The notes beneath the pieces were generated by a model. That model saw nothing but the letters and a program-made list of their open reading frames with translations, searched no databases and was not told the origin of the DNA. Shown here piece after piece: positions 1-9,799 of a stretch of 23,482 nt of DNA. How positions within the stretch are numbered: the first letter of the stretch is position 1; each line of letters starts with the position of its first letter. This stretch comes from Ascoidea tarda (nom. inval.). Lineage: Eukaryota; Ascomycota; Saccharomycetes; Ascoideales; Ascoideaceae. The stretch is from contig JAKTTS010000232.1 in NCBI GenBank assembly GCA_030560485.1, forward strand, positions 1 to 23,482, read 5' to 3'. The position numbers and the translations under genes were made by a program.

Positions 1-243
1 GCTGTTTTGGAACAGGTTTTATAGATCGGCAAGCATGATGGTGCAAAGTTGATCGAAATGAGAATCTTTATAAAAAAATTGGTGTAGAGCCTGCTATTTT
101 GATGTTTTTATAGTTAATTAGTAATCGCCGTGCTAACATAATTGATTTTATAAAATCCCCACAATAATGCTATTGATGAGCTTTGGCCTTATTTATTTAA
201 TGGTCTCACTTAATTTTGAGCTATTGATAGGATTTATTTGGTT

Positions 244-585
244 TTAAATTTTTGATAATAACAATAAAAAAAATAATCTTAATTGAATTTCACCTCTAGG
301 AGAAATTTTATTAATTGATGCAAATATATATGCAGATCGTTTTGGTGATGATATCTTTTTTGTTGGCAAATCATTTTTTTCATTGCCTTTCTTTTTTTTT
401 TTCCGGTCGGATTGCTCTAAGTGGTAAAAATCATTCATAGAAAAATGCGGAAAACCCCAGTGCTCTACAGGTATGCTTAAAAGCACACTATTCGCTTGAA
501 TTTTTTGGTTTTGGAGTCTCAATGAGAACAATAACAACGTGTTATGTAAAAATTTTTTGATTATTTGGTCAATAAATGAAATCAA
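244..585 (-). pseudogene. Integrase zinc-binding region and core start of Copia fossil F
   Basis: This is the longest open stretch of the window (113 codons). From about residue 41 it reads HWGFPHFSMNDFYHLEQ, which fits the GAG-pre-integrase/HHCC segment of Copia integrases (family pattern of the type WHxRLGHxxxxxL). A lysine-rich linker follows, then a stretch from about residue 80 that lies where the family has its 'LELIHTDICGPM...GG.RYFL' integrase-core start. In a live element the integrase inserts the cDNA into the host genome. The annotated start is only where the frame opens; the true polyprotein began far upstream. Beyond the family match, function is not supported. Confidence 0.6.
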
Positions 586-739
586 AAGCCGGTTTTAGAT
601 TGGAAAAAGTTCTATTTTGTATTCTTAACTTTCTCATCATATTTTTCTGACTAAAGAGTGGTTTATAGATTTTAGCTAAATGAAATTTAGGATAATTTGT
701 TTTTAAAATAAATAAACCTCTGCTTTTCTAATTAAAGTT

Positions 740-900
740 GTTCAGTTGTCCAGTGCATTAACGTCAAAGAAGGTCTCTTATTTTTCGGATGCTGCAAATT
801 TTATATCTATTTTGGCTGCAACAAAAACCGCAGCACTATTCACATTTGCAGTTGATAATATTAATTTTGCATGAAATTTTTCTGGTTGCAAATTTGTTAT
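740..900 (-). pseudogene. Protease-like segment of Copia fossil F
   Basis: The minus-strand translation contains ILSTANVNSAAVFVAAKID. It resembles the Copia protease segment in which an 'ANG..V.AVGKGDIKF' stretch precedes the strand leading to 'DVLYVP'. Its position about 300 bases upstream of the integrase zinc region is right for a Copia polyprotein. In a live element the aspartic protease cuts Gag-Pol into its parts. The plus strand is also fairly open here but gives nothing recognisable. Confidence 0.45.
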
Positions 901-1349
901 TTGCTTCAAAGACTTTTTTTTCAATCTTAAATCAAAAATTATCGCTGTAGAGAATTTTCATTATTTTTTTTGACATCCAAGAAAAGAGGCCAAGACCAAA
1001 ATTTAATTCGCACCTGATGCTACAATAATGCTAATTAAACATGCAAAAGTTGATCTCAAGCAATAGCAACAAAAATCATTTATAAAACGTTATGTAGAGG
1101 CTCAAAAACATATTTTCTATTATTACATGTGAGTCCCGTTAGTCTATTGATCACAATGTTCACTGTTTGAAGAAAATTTTATTCAAATGAGATTAATTTG
1201 TTTTTCAGGCCGGTGCCGGTTACTTTTTTAAAACATTAATTTTTGTCTGTTTGAAAATTAATTTGCCAGATGATCTATTTTTTTCATTTAATTGAAACCA
1301 AAATTACTCCATTGATCTTTAAAAATGATTTTGCAGCAGGAGTGATTTC

Positions 1350-1870
1350 AGATTTTTGCTTGGTTATTTGGTTTAAGCATGAGATGCAAGTTTTTTATAC
1401 TCACATCAAAATCGATTAGCCGAGAACAGGCAAAACCCCTTTATTTCAGAAGTAAGAACATTTTTTTGAATTGTTATGTTTTTGATTAATTATGGAATGA
1501 AGCAGTTGAATATATTGTTTAATTTTTAAATTTGACGTCACGCTTGGATGAACTGGTTGTTGATCAGCCATACAAAATGTTTTTTGGTAATAAAGTTTGT
1601 GTAAAACATCTCAAAGTATTATAGATCTGCTTGTTTTGAAATTGGTTTTCTGCTCTCTCTGTAAAATAAACTCGCTAACTCATTCGGCCATTGCATTTTC
1701 TTGATTACGATAGACGGCAAAAATGATACAGGTTTCATAATCTTTCCAATACTTCAGATGTTTTACGTTCAAAATGTCGTTTTGATGAGTCTGGAGTTTT
1801 ATTAAAAGCCATGTTGATTACTTTTGATGGTATTTTTAAGACGCTGCCTGTTGCTTTTACTCCAATTTAA
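1350..1870 (+). pseudogene. Integrase C-terminal half of Copia fossil A
   Basis: Three landmarks occur in family order. LWNEAVEYIV at 1490-1519 fits the Copia 'LWAEAVNTAVYLLNR' segment. PYKMFFGNKVCVKHLKVL, ending near 1621, fits 'TPYEMWFGKKPSVKHLKVFG', one of the most conserved blocks in Copia integrases. At about 1750-1870 the sequence around SDVLRSKCRF fits the 'KLDxRSKKCxFVGY' block that closes the domain. The distances between them are normal for the family. This is among the safest calls in the window and fixes fossil A as plus-strand Copia rather than Gypsy or LINE. Confidence 0.85.
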
Positions 1871-2289
1871 TATGCTGCTAATCAGAGAAGAATTATTTGT
1901 GTAAATCAAAGAATTGTCACTATCTGCTTCAAAAATCATAAAATAGAAGCAAAACCTCTTTTTTTTGATATAAGTTTGGAGAGTGATGAAAATGATTTTT
2001 TGTTATTCGTGATGATAAAACGGTGAACGGAGAAAATATTGGTGAAAAAGTCATTCCGGAGCCATTTATTATAGGAACCCAACATTTTACTTGCTGAATC
2101 AATTTTCATCGACGGTATTCGAAGGTCAACAAATCAGATAATTTATGATGAGGATCATGATTTTATCAATAATATTGTAAATGGTATGCCTATGACAAGA
2201 TGAAAAGAATCATGCCTCAGTCTGACTTGTTTTGTCTGATGACTGCATTTGGGTTCCTCGCAACTCCTTAACCTGATTTTATTAATTGC

Positions 2290-2892
2290 AAAAAGAAAAC
2301 CGCTTGTTTAATATACTTGCCGTTACCAAAGACTAAAACCATTTTCTGATGGTTGGGTTTTTTTTTAGGATGGAGTCGTTTGATATCTATGGTTTTTCAC
2401 AATAAAATGTGAGTCGAAAAATCATTTGTGAAAACAAAAATGCTTGCAGATAGTTAAAAATTAATTGAACCCATTAATTTTGACAAAACAATCATTCCAG
2501 TTATTTGCTATGATATTGTTAGTTTAGCTTTTGATTTTGCTGTTACAAAATCTTATGCCGTTAATCAAATAGATTTCACTACCGGATTTTTCCATTATGA
2601 TATTGTTCACGAAACTATAATGAAATGGTCACCACATTAGACAAATAATTCACACAGATCTTAAATGTGACACTTGAATAAATTCTTTCATGTGTCAAGA
2701 GACTTTCCTGTTTTTGAGTGTAAAACAATTGTTGATGATCAATCTTATATTGCGTTCAAAAAAATTATGCCCCAGCAATGTCAGTTGAATTTAAATAATA
2801 AAAATCCTGAATGTAGGTTGCAACTATATGTCCATGATTTTATTATTTTTGGCTGTTCATATAGTAGTACCTTCAGCGCTACAAACTTTTGA
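2290..2892 (+). pseudogene. Reverse transcriptase of Copia fossil A
   Basis: Copia-type RT (RVT_2). LPLPKTKTIF near 2320 fits the 'WxLVxLPxxxxxIGCKWVF' opening. YDIVSLAFDFAVTKSYAVNQ, from 2509, fits 'APVxRYDSIRxLLALAxxxxxxIHQ', followed by the 'LDVKTAFLNG' block. From 2674 the open frame covers the palm region, with the polymerase active-site box at about 2824-2850. In a live element this enzyme copies the genomic RNA into cDNA. The order and spacing of these blocks are those of Ty1/Copia. The copy is broken. Confidence 0.85.
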
Positions 2893-3452
2893 TGGCATCA
2901 ATTTGAATTCAAGAATGTTTTACGAATCGTGAGCATGTTTCATGGACCTGATAGTGTCCACTCGAAAGATGGTATAAAATAACGATCGATGGCCATATCA
3001 ATAGGATGATCGTTATTTATTAATAAATTTATCTTATGGTAATGCTACACTAGTGATTGTCGACTTCTATTTCATTTTTGTGCTCCCACAAACTGAAATA
3101 ATATTTGATAAAACCGCGAGTTTACATCGCTGAATTATTGAGATGTTTTTATTTGCTACCAAAATTTTTTTCCCCTTACATTATATTCTCATTTTGATTG
3201 TGGAATTGCTATTTGCTGATGGCATCTATATGTCACTTAGATGCTTGTGAAACAAGTTTAAAACTATTCCAAAAAAAGAAAAAGAACGGCTGAAAATGAT
3301 GCTAAAAAATGAGATCATTTCTCTGTCAATAATGACAGCGATTAGGCCGGTGATATTTTCGATAAAAATAAAATAGTGGTTATATGATTTTAATCAATGA
3401 AAAGAAAGTCACATGGCTTTCCAACTATTAATTGTCGATTTTATTGGTCTAG

Positions 3453-3668
3453 TTGGAAGCAGAATTCATGACACTTACTGAATCTGGCAAAAACCTAGTT
3501 TTTTTCATACATGTGTATATGAATATTAATCTTAAATTTTTAACCCCAGTTATATACTATGATAATCAGTTTATTGTTAATTCTGCAAAACATTTAAAAT
3601 TATGTTGTAATGTAAAACACATATCTACTAAAAGTCACTATATTCCCTATCATATGGGTGTTTTCTGA
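3453..3668 (+). pseudogene. RNase H of Copia fossil A
   Basis: A 71-codon open stretch begins at the Copia RNase H landmark (AEFMTLTESGKN, family form 'AEYMALTEAAKE'). It continues through the 'YCDNQSAI.LAKN' block and ends in KHISTKSHYI (family form 'KHIDIRYHFIRE'). These three consecutive blocks in one frame make the identification secure without any database search. RNase H removes the RNA strand during cDNA synthesis. It lies about 560 bases after the end of the RT frame, in the expected order. Confidence 0.9.
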
Positions 3669-3967
3669 TTTATCAAAAGTTGACACCGCTGTCGATTGTA
3701 CAAAATGATGACCAAGATTTCGGGTTTTTCTATGGTTTTAAATTTTCAATTTGTCATTCAATTTTTATTAATAAATTTTAGTATTACGCATTTGAGTGTT
3801 TGCTGGCAAATTTGTCGAAAAATTTTTTTTTTCATTTTGATTTTTTATTTTACTGTTTTTATATTGTTTTAGACTTAGTCCGCAAAAGCGTGAAATTGAT
3901 TAAACGGTGCTAAATAAAACGGCTGATGTTTGCAGTTGTTGTAAACTCAGATATGCTTTGTAAAATT

Positions 3968-3978
3968 AAAAGAGGGAG
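3968..3978 (+). other. Possible polypurine tract of Copia fossil A
   Basis: An unbroken purine run (aaaagagggag), with an AT stretch on its left, stands about 300 bases after the RNase H of fossil A. Copia elements carry such a tract immediately before the 3' LTR, where it primes plus-strand DNA synthesis. G-rich runs are rare in this window, so it stands out. No LTR starting with the usual TG could be confirmed right after it and no second LTR copy was found, so the call is tentative. Confidence 0.4.
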
Positions 3979-5119
3979 TCGATGCGTGAATTCTAAGCAA
4001 GGTGATTGGTATCCATTTTAAAAATGATGATCTTGTGATGTTTACCAACATATTTTGTGGTAGTCTATATTGTACATTTTTTTTTTCCACACAGGGGTTT
4101 TCTTTTCGTTTATATTTTAACCTGTACTAGCAACCTATTTAACTACCTTAATATTATCTAATCGTTTTTTGTTATCAACATATATTAATAATAATGTTTG
4201 AATCTGAATTATTCTCGTGCCTGATAGAAATTTTTATTTTCCTTAATAGATACGAAAAATTGTTTAGTCGATGGCTTAGTCATCGAACTTCAACTGCTGG
4301 ATTTTTTAATGATGCATCAATAGAAACATGGAAAAGTCATCGTCATAGTTAATTATTATATGGGTTTTTATTTGCTGTTGTTGGCATCGGACTAACTATA
4401 GCTCTTTTCATGAATTGATAAGTAAATTTTGAGCGCTTGGTAGATGTTTAATTTATAACCTCAGTTGCTATTGATATAAAATAAGCATCTGATTTTAAAT
4501 TACCATTGACTTTCACATTTTATTGCTTCCAAGCTTTAGGTTCTTCATTTTTTTGAATGGCAAAGAAGATCATGCAAAAAATCAGGTTCAATATTTTTTG
4601 TTTTAACACTGAAGCAACATCAGCAAATCTTGATGACAACTTTTTTATTAACAAAATATTTCCCGTCATAAAAATCATCATTAGCAAATCAAATATTATT
4701 TTGGCAGGCTTTGGCAGCGAAAATAAATGTTAGATTTGTTGCAATTGGAGCATAAAGAATCTCCTATAACATCAGCCCATTGGCAGGCTGCTTAGTTTTA
4801 ATCAACTTAGCATTTAATTTCTGAATTTCAACTACTAGTTATTTTGCCTTCCATTAAGCTACAAATTAATAAAAACATTTGTTTGACAAAGCTATGTTGA
4901 AAACCACCAAAACCAAAATTGAACTATGTACAGTGTCAAACTAAATTTATATTTGCATTTATAAACCAAATCATTGAAAAATATTGAAGAAACTGATGCT
5001 CATTACTTTCATGGACTTTTGAAGGGGCCAAACACAGTGGCGCATCAATTACTCTTTGAAGACATCTGTAGCTCATTTATTTTTCTTTTTTCTATTTTCG
5101 TCTGTTTTTAGTACCTTTT

Positions 5120-5225
5120 TGATTTGCGAATACAGGCGGGCAAAACTCAACCTGTTCACTTAATGCTTCCCCTCCATGAATCAAATCGTCACCAGCATGA
5201 TTGAAAAATACCTTCGTATTATTTA
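5120..5225 (-). pseudogene. Protease segment of Copia fossil D
   Basis: The minus-strand frame here contains GGEALSEQVEFCPPVFA. This fits the stretch just after the Copia protease active site, where the family reads '..SGASDHL.ND.SLF......PP..I.VA'. It lies about 250 bases after the presumed zinc knuckle and about 350 bases before the 'YAP...NL' block, both acceptable for the family. A similar short segment occurs on the same strand near 13440-13515 (fossil H). Confidence 0.45.
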
Positions 5226-5598
5226 ATATATTTTTTCTGGATCTACAAAGCAATTCAAAATTTTTTTCTCATTATTATTATCAACGATGAAAACCCCATA
5301 AAGAGTCCCGGCTACTTAATGATTGATGTGAGCTATAAAGGGATTGTTCAGAAGTTCATTGAGGAGCTTGATGTATTTTTTTTTCGAGATTACTGGGTTT
5401 TTTCAATCACCACTGATTAAACCACCAGCACTAAAATTACTGCTTCTACAGCCATATTGACATAAAATTTTTTCAGTCAAAGAAGTACTTTACGACTATT
5501 TCTGCAGTGATATAGAATCTATTTTAAAGCAACAGGCACTGACTGGTCAGTGAACAACGTATAGCAAATGAAATTTCACGCTATAGTAACTTTCCAAG

Positions 5599-5781
5599 TT
5601 ATGCTATAATCAAATAAAACAATACAAAATTTGAAATATTTTTATTAAAAGGCACCACAATTGGTGGGCATAAAATTAGAGAGTAATTGGCCGATATTGA
5701 AGCTGGCAAATTTGCAAAGCATCTTTGTTTATTTAGCAAAGCATTTTTATTATGGTTCATAAAGTGCAGAAAATCATTCAT
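5599..5781 (-). pseudogene. Gag segment of Copia fossil D
   Basis: A 60-codon open stretch contains FANLPASISANYSLILC. It resembles the conserved Copia Gag segment 'LL..LPxSYxxFxxxL' (UBN2/Retrotran_gag family), in which the capsid protein's late helices follow a Leu-Pro turn. The fit is suggestive rather than exact; it gains weight because protease-like and integrase-like sequence follow in the right order on the same strand. The ATG at the start is internal and not a true gene start. Gag would form the virus-like particle in a live element. Confidence 0.45.
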
Positions 5782-5999
5782 AATTGATTTGGGTAGTCAT
5801 AAATGATTGGATGATTTTATGATAGTGAATTTTGTTGCTATTAACAGCGAAGATACAAACAAAAAAATAAGAAAAAGGAGAGGCCAAATATAGATAATGT
5901 ATAGTACCATAGAAAATGTCGTTTGCCATTTCAAGAAAATCACACATAAAGTTTGTATCACTGTCTGTGCTCTGTAATTACCTATCAAAAAATTCTAAT

Positions 6000-6065
6000 A
6001 CACTTTAAGTTAACTGATTCATTCGAACAAAGCTTACGAATAAAATGAAATTTGATTTAGTTATG
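6000..6065 (-). pseudogene. RNase H C-terminal tail of Copia fossil C
   Basis: The minus-strand frame reads IKFHFIRKLCSNESVNLK. It matches the well-conserved 'HIDIKFHFIRExxxNGxIxLxY' block that closes Copia RNase H. It marks the end of the Pol coding part of fossil C; gag-like sequence of fossil D follows almost at once on the same strand. Confidence 0.7.
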
Positions 6066-6379
6066 TCTTGGTAAATTATGCCAATAGAGACCAAAAAAAA
6101 AAGTTAAAAATAAATTATTATCATCAAATAAATTGATGTTGAAGATATAGCGGGTTCGATGATTTAAAAGATTATTAATAAAAACCTGATTCTTCATTGC
6201 TCAAATAAGTAAAATATATTGTGCTCTGCAATACGAAAAAACGACAAAAATTTGCTTCCTTGATAGCCGAAAAGGGAAGTTGTCATTTATCATTGTGAGG
6301 ACCTCAAATTGAATTTTTCTGATATTTTCATCCAGCGGCCCAGTCACGTTTACTAATAATCGTTATATTTAAAATCTCT

Positions 6380-7320
6380 TAAACAAGATAATCATCAGTT
6401 GCATTATTATCAGTTTTGTCAAACAGTCCGGAAATTGTAAATTTTAGTTCAAGAGTATTTTTCAAATCATTGATGAAAACAAACTTTGTTTGTTACATCA
6501 TAGTTCAATAATCAATAGACATCATAAACATGATGATCGGTTTGAAAAACAAAACTTTCACTCAAGAAAAAAGTTGTAAAGCAGATATCATATTTTACAC
6601 TATTGACCATAAATAATAATGTTTCAAATAATTAACTACATTTAAAATAATTTGCAGCATCAAGTTGCTTTCACTCAACATTTTTTCCAAATGTTTTTTG
6701 GCAATAAATTTTTTCTTCTGTTTAAATTTTTGTTTTTGAAAATGCGATTAATTTTTTCAGGTAATTTTTTTCTTTAAAAACTATATCCAATTTTAATTCG
6801 GTTAGTTTTTGTTCAAAAACATAATTGTGGCCTATCAATGGATTTTTTTTTAAATTTTTTTATCACTATTTGTTTAATCAAATTATGAGTTTATCCAGGT
6901 TTTCAGCTGCTAATACTTTATTAATATAGATTAAAAATTAACAATTTTCATCAAACAATAGCCACGAAATAAATCAACTTGGTTTGTCGATATCATCTTT
7001 TATAGCTTTGTTTTTACTTGTGTTAGACCAGATTCAAAATCTTTGATTCAGTCCATCAAATCCTTTGTTAATTTTTTAACGGAATAATTTTCTGGTCATT
7101 TTACATGTGGATAGATCAAAATAAGTTTGATTATCAATATCTTTATTTTAAATAGTTGTTTTTGCATTTAACTGTATAGTTGATAGTTTTCATTGCAGCT
7201 AAGAGAACTAATAATCTCAAAATATCATATTTCACTAAAAGAGCTAGTCATTAATGTAGTCTTGACCAAGTTTATCAAAAATTTTTTTGCAACCAGTTTG
7301 GTCTTGAGTCGTTCACAATG
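6380..7320 (-). pseudogene. Reverse transcriptase of Copia fossil C
   Basis: Copia-type RT. ERLKTKLVAK, near 7315-7285, matches 'ERYKARLVAKGFxQ'. NENYQLY, near 7200-7170, matches the 'xxDxxLHQxDVKTAF' region. YSVKKLTKDLMD near 7080 fits 'VxKLxKALYGLKQ'. FVFINDLKNTLELKF, near 6487-6440, fits the '..LKxxLxxxFxMxDLG' block after the active site. Four blocks in family order on one strand make this secure. The copy is broken. Confidence 0.82.
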
Positions 7321-7548
7321 ATTTGTTTGATTTTTGACATAGAACATCAATGTTTCTTGACAATTCTGTTATAAGATAGATTTTCAAAAACAACTGTGAA
7401 TGAATATTTGTCATGAATTGAAATCATCATATTATTAATTGTTTCCAACCAGTTGGGGTTTTTATTATTTTTTAGCAGAGCAGTATAAAATAATCAAATT
7501 TAATATTTCAGCTTGAAACCTGATAAATATTTTTTATCATCAGTTTGT

Positions 7549-7770
7549 TTAACAAAATGCAAATTTTAAAAAGCCTCCTTTAATTTGAGATTTTTTTAAT
7601 TTTGGAACTTTATCAAGTTTCTTTTTTTCTTCAGCAATTGGGTTTTTTGCTGAAATGTTTAAATTATTCAATTCAGCATATTTCAAAAAAATTACTGATT
7701 TCAGTTTTCGACAATTTTTATTTATTGGCATATTTATTGTTGTTTTGATAACGTAAACTGCTGGACGCAT
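7549..7770 (-). pseudogene. INT-RT linker segment of Copia fossil C
   Basis: A 73-codon open stretch, lysine- and asparagine-rich, has no recognisable catalytic motif. It lies on the coding strand of fossil C between the integrase core (8.8 kb) and the start of RT (7.3 kb), where Copia polyproteins carry a poorly conserved, charged linker. The assignment is by position and composition only. It could also be unrelated chance-open sequence. Confidence 0.35.
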
Positions 7771-8649
7771 TATATTAAAATGATTTGAATTTTTTTGTTA
7801 ACTTATATTGAAAACTTGTTTTTCAATCAATGTTGTTTAACACACCTTTTTTTTTCGACTTGTATTGGCCGATTAAAAGGATTCGTTTCATTGAAATATA
7901 CGCGTAATAGTGGTTGTCTCTACTTTTTTTAATGAAGATCGCATTGAAAAATCAGTTATTCTGACAATTTGTTCAATTGATTGCCTTGCATTAGTCATTG
8001 AAATTCAGCCCGCGATTTTAGAATGCCTGAATTCAAACGATTAAGCTCCATTCAAAGTTATGAAATTTAAAAACATGGGGTCAAAATTTTTTGAGTAATA
8101 TCATTTATTAAATAGCGAGATGTGATTCGTTGTTTTAAATAAGCTCAATCATATGATGTTGAATTTATTAGTTTCCCTAAAAAAATTTTTTTTAATTGAT
8201 GAGTCGATAAAAAAAAATGTTCCATCAATAGCTCTTGAACATATTTTCAGTTGTTCGTTATGACTGATTGCGAAAATACGGTTTTAAATTGATTATTAGC
8301 AACAAGAGGTTTTTTGTAGTTCTCAACTTTTCCCAAAAAATAAAATTTGATTTATTCGAAATATGATATTTGTAGAAATAAATTGCATTACTGAAAGGAA
8401 CATTTCATCATGGAATTAAAAGATTGGTATCAACAAGCCGTTTTTAATTTTGATTTTAATTTGATTATTAGAATTTTTGGTTTTGCTGTCTTGAAATGAA
8501 AATTTAATGCAGTGAGATGCTAAATGAGAATATTTTTAGGAATCGATTTTTTAAATTTCAATACTTTAAATTTGCTCCCTGCTTTAATAGATCTTTGCAT
8601 TTTATTTGTAATTTTAAGAATCTTTCAAAAACTCAAATTGATTTAATTA

Positions 8650-8880
8650 GTCTATCATTTGCTTCAGATTTAAAGTTGAGAAGTTGACTGACAATAAAAT
8701 GAGAGTGCTTCTCTGTGGCAATTAATTTTTAAACACAATTGATTTGAGTAACAATCTCCCCAAAATTATATCTGCGAAAATAAACTCTTTAATCTTTTTT
8801 GATTTGATTTTTGTGTTTGAATCAATAATCGGCAGCAAAATTTACATTTGACAATTGCTGCGGTGAAAACTTTAAAAAAG
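8650..8880 (-). pseudogene. Integrase core start of Copia fossil C
   Basis: The minus-strand frame contains SNTKIKSKKIKEFIFADIIL. This fits the junction between the integrase zinc-binding region and the catalytic core ('...PF..S.....KPLEFIHADICGPM..KS'). It lies about 200 bases downstream of the protease end, as expected. The rest of the integrase, down to about 7800, was not legible beyond scattered short stretches. Confidence 0.55.
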
Positions 8881-9049
8881 AATTAATTGTAAAATATTGT
8901 TTTGAGTGAATTAATTGAACGATTTCATTGTTATAATTTAATTGCAACAAGTCCTATTGAACTTATAAAATCAAATTATTTTTTATTTTTATTGCAAAAG
9001 TGAGCATATGTTGTTTTACTTCGTATTTTTATCTACATGGACTGCTTTT

Positions 9050-9390
9050 TTTTCAATAGCCAAAGTATTTTCATTAATATGTGCAGTGTGACCACTTTCG
9101 GCTAGCTTCCCAAAAACAATTATATTTGGTAGTGAGCTTTTCATGAATTTGAAAACTTTTAACTTCAAAAACCGGGTCTGATCGCTTCCTTCAATACTAA
9201 AAATGTGTATTCCTTTTACATTTTGAAAAATAACATTACTTTAATCATAATCACTGACACATTCGAGATCGTTAATAATACAAGTTTTGGCACATCCATG
9301 AAGAATAAATTCAACATAATGATTGTCTTTAATCAAAATGAATTGGTCTGTTTTATATTTTCTGCAAATTTCCATTAAAAAATAAAAACT
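9050..9390 (-). pseudogene. Protease of Copia fossil C
   Basis: The minus-strand frame reads through the protease active-site region, then SNVIFQNVKGIHIFSIEG, then LPNIIVFGKLAESGHTAHI. These fit the Copia order: active site, '..V.F..V.G....GKG', then the closing 'L.NVLYVPNLxxNLISxGKLxExGYxVxI' block. The closing block is very well preserved and is the strongest single motif on the minus strand. In a live element this aspartic protease matures Gag-Pol. Confidence 0.8.
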
Positions 9391-9799
9391 TTTAGGACAT
9401 TTAATAATTTTGCTTTTTTCATGATGTTAAAACGTTTTTACCTCTTGACAGTTTCTCGATATTGATTGAAATCACTTGAGCTGAAGAACGTACTTTAGAT
9501 TACATAATTATTTTTTTTTTAAATGAATCACTGGTTTTAACTTCAACAGAATTATTACCACATAATTCTGATTTTTTCAACTCACTAATATTTTTAAAAA
9601 TATGTTTAATTGTAAGTGACTCCATTTTTTGAGTTGGTTAAAAACAGTCCCACAAAAATTCATTGGTTTTTAGATAATTAGCAATATACATATTTTTTAT
9701 CTCAAGCAACGCTGCATAAAAACAATTGATTCAAAACGAAGATAAAGAGCACAAATAAGATGGATGTAGTTCTTTAAGTCTTCATGATTCATTGGGGTA

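Larger units (their letters stand above)
1..1150 (-). mobile_element. Copia fossil F (PR-INT), 5' part of an element running off the left edge
   Basis: This is a decayed Ty1/Copia polyprotein read on the minus strand. Going 5' to 3' (decreasing coordinates) there is protease-like sequence at about 900-740, then the integrase zinc-binding region at about 465-330, then the start of the integrase core towards base 1. A cysteine-rich patch near 1085-1040 may be the gag zinc knuckle, but this is weak. The element must continue left of the window, because RT and RNase H are not here. It is broken many times. No LTR was recognised at its upstream end, where it meets fossil A head to head. Confidence rests on domain order more than on any single motif. 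Confidence 0.6.
1200..4180 (+). mobile_element. Copia fossil A (INT-RT-RNH, with possible 3' LTR start)
   Basis: This is a decayed Ty1/Copia element on the plus strand. Integrase is legible from about 1350 to 1870, an acidic INT-RT linker from about 1960 to 2110, RT from about 2290 to 2890 and RNase H from about 3440 to 3690. A purine run at 3968-3978 follows at a plausible place for the polypurine tract, so 3979 to about 4180 may be LTR remnant. Gag and protease are not seen; fossil F, on the other strand, occupies the space where they would be. The copy is broken many times and looks old. It is bounded on both sides by minus-strand Copia sequence (F and D). Confidence 0.85.
4200..5990 (-). 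mobile_element. Copia fossil D (gag, PR, start of INT)
   Basis: This is a decayed 5' part of a Ty1/Copia element on the minus strand. In transcription order there is gag-like sequence from about 5960 to 5600, a cysteine-rich patch near 5510-5460 where the zinc knuckle should lie, protease-like sequence at about 5225-5120, a 'YAP...NL' protease tail near 4790-4640 and the integrase zinc-binding start near 4310-4200. RT and RNase H are absent: fossil A's 3' end comes next on the left. The plus strand has open stretches over the same bases, but they do not form an ordered set of known domains. Broken many times. Confidence 0.6.

Noticed and set aside
1740-2110. Plus-strand frames first taken for an unknown viral or host gene.
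   Set aside because: They lie between the Copia 'VKHLKV' integrase block and the RT of fossil A and fit the integrase end and the acidic INT-RT linker.
2674-3668. Possible Gypsy or LINE reverse transcriptase.
   Set aside because: The 'VHQxDVKTAF'-type block and the RNase H ending 'KHIDIRYH' are specific to Ty1/Copia order, with integrase upstream of RT.
5797-5988. Minus-strand 63-codon hydrophobic frame that looks like a small membrane protein.
   Set aside because: Hydrophobicity follows from T-rich codons; it overlaps the junction of fossils C and D and has no ribosome or gene context of its own.
4200-5990. Plus-strand stretches that look like a membrane protein tail (near 4200-4430) and other viral-like coding, first considered as a remnant of a nudivirus or other large DNA virus.
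   Set aside because: No landmark of any nudivirus core gene could be named, while the minus strand gives gag-, protease- and integrase-like sequence in Copia order. The plus-strand openness is explained as the antisense of coding sequence.
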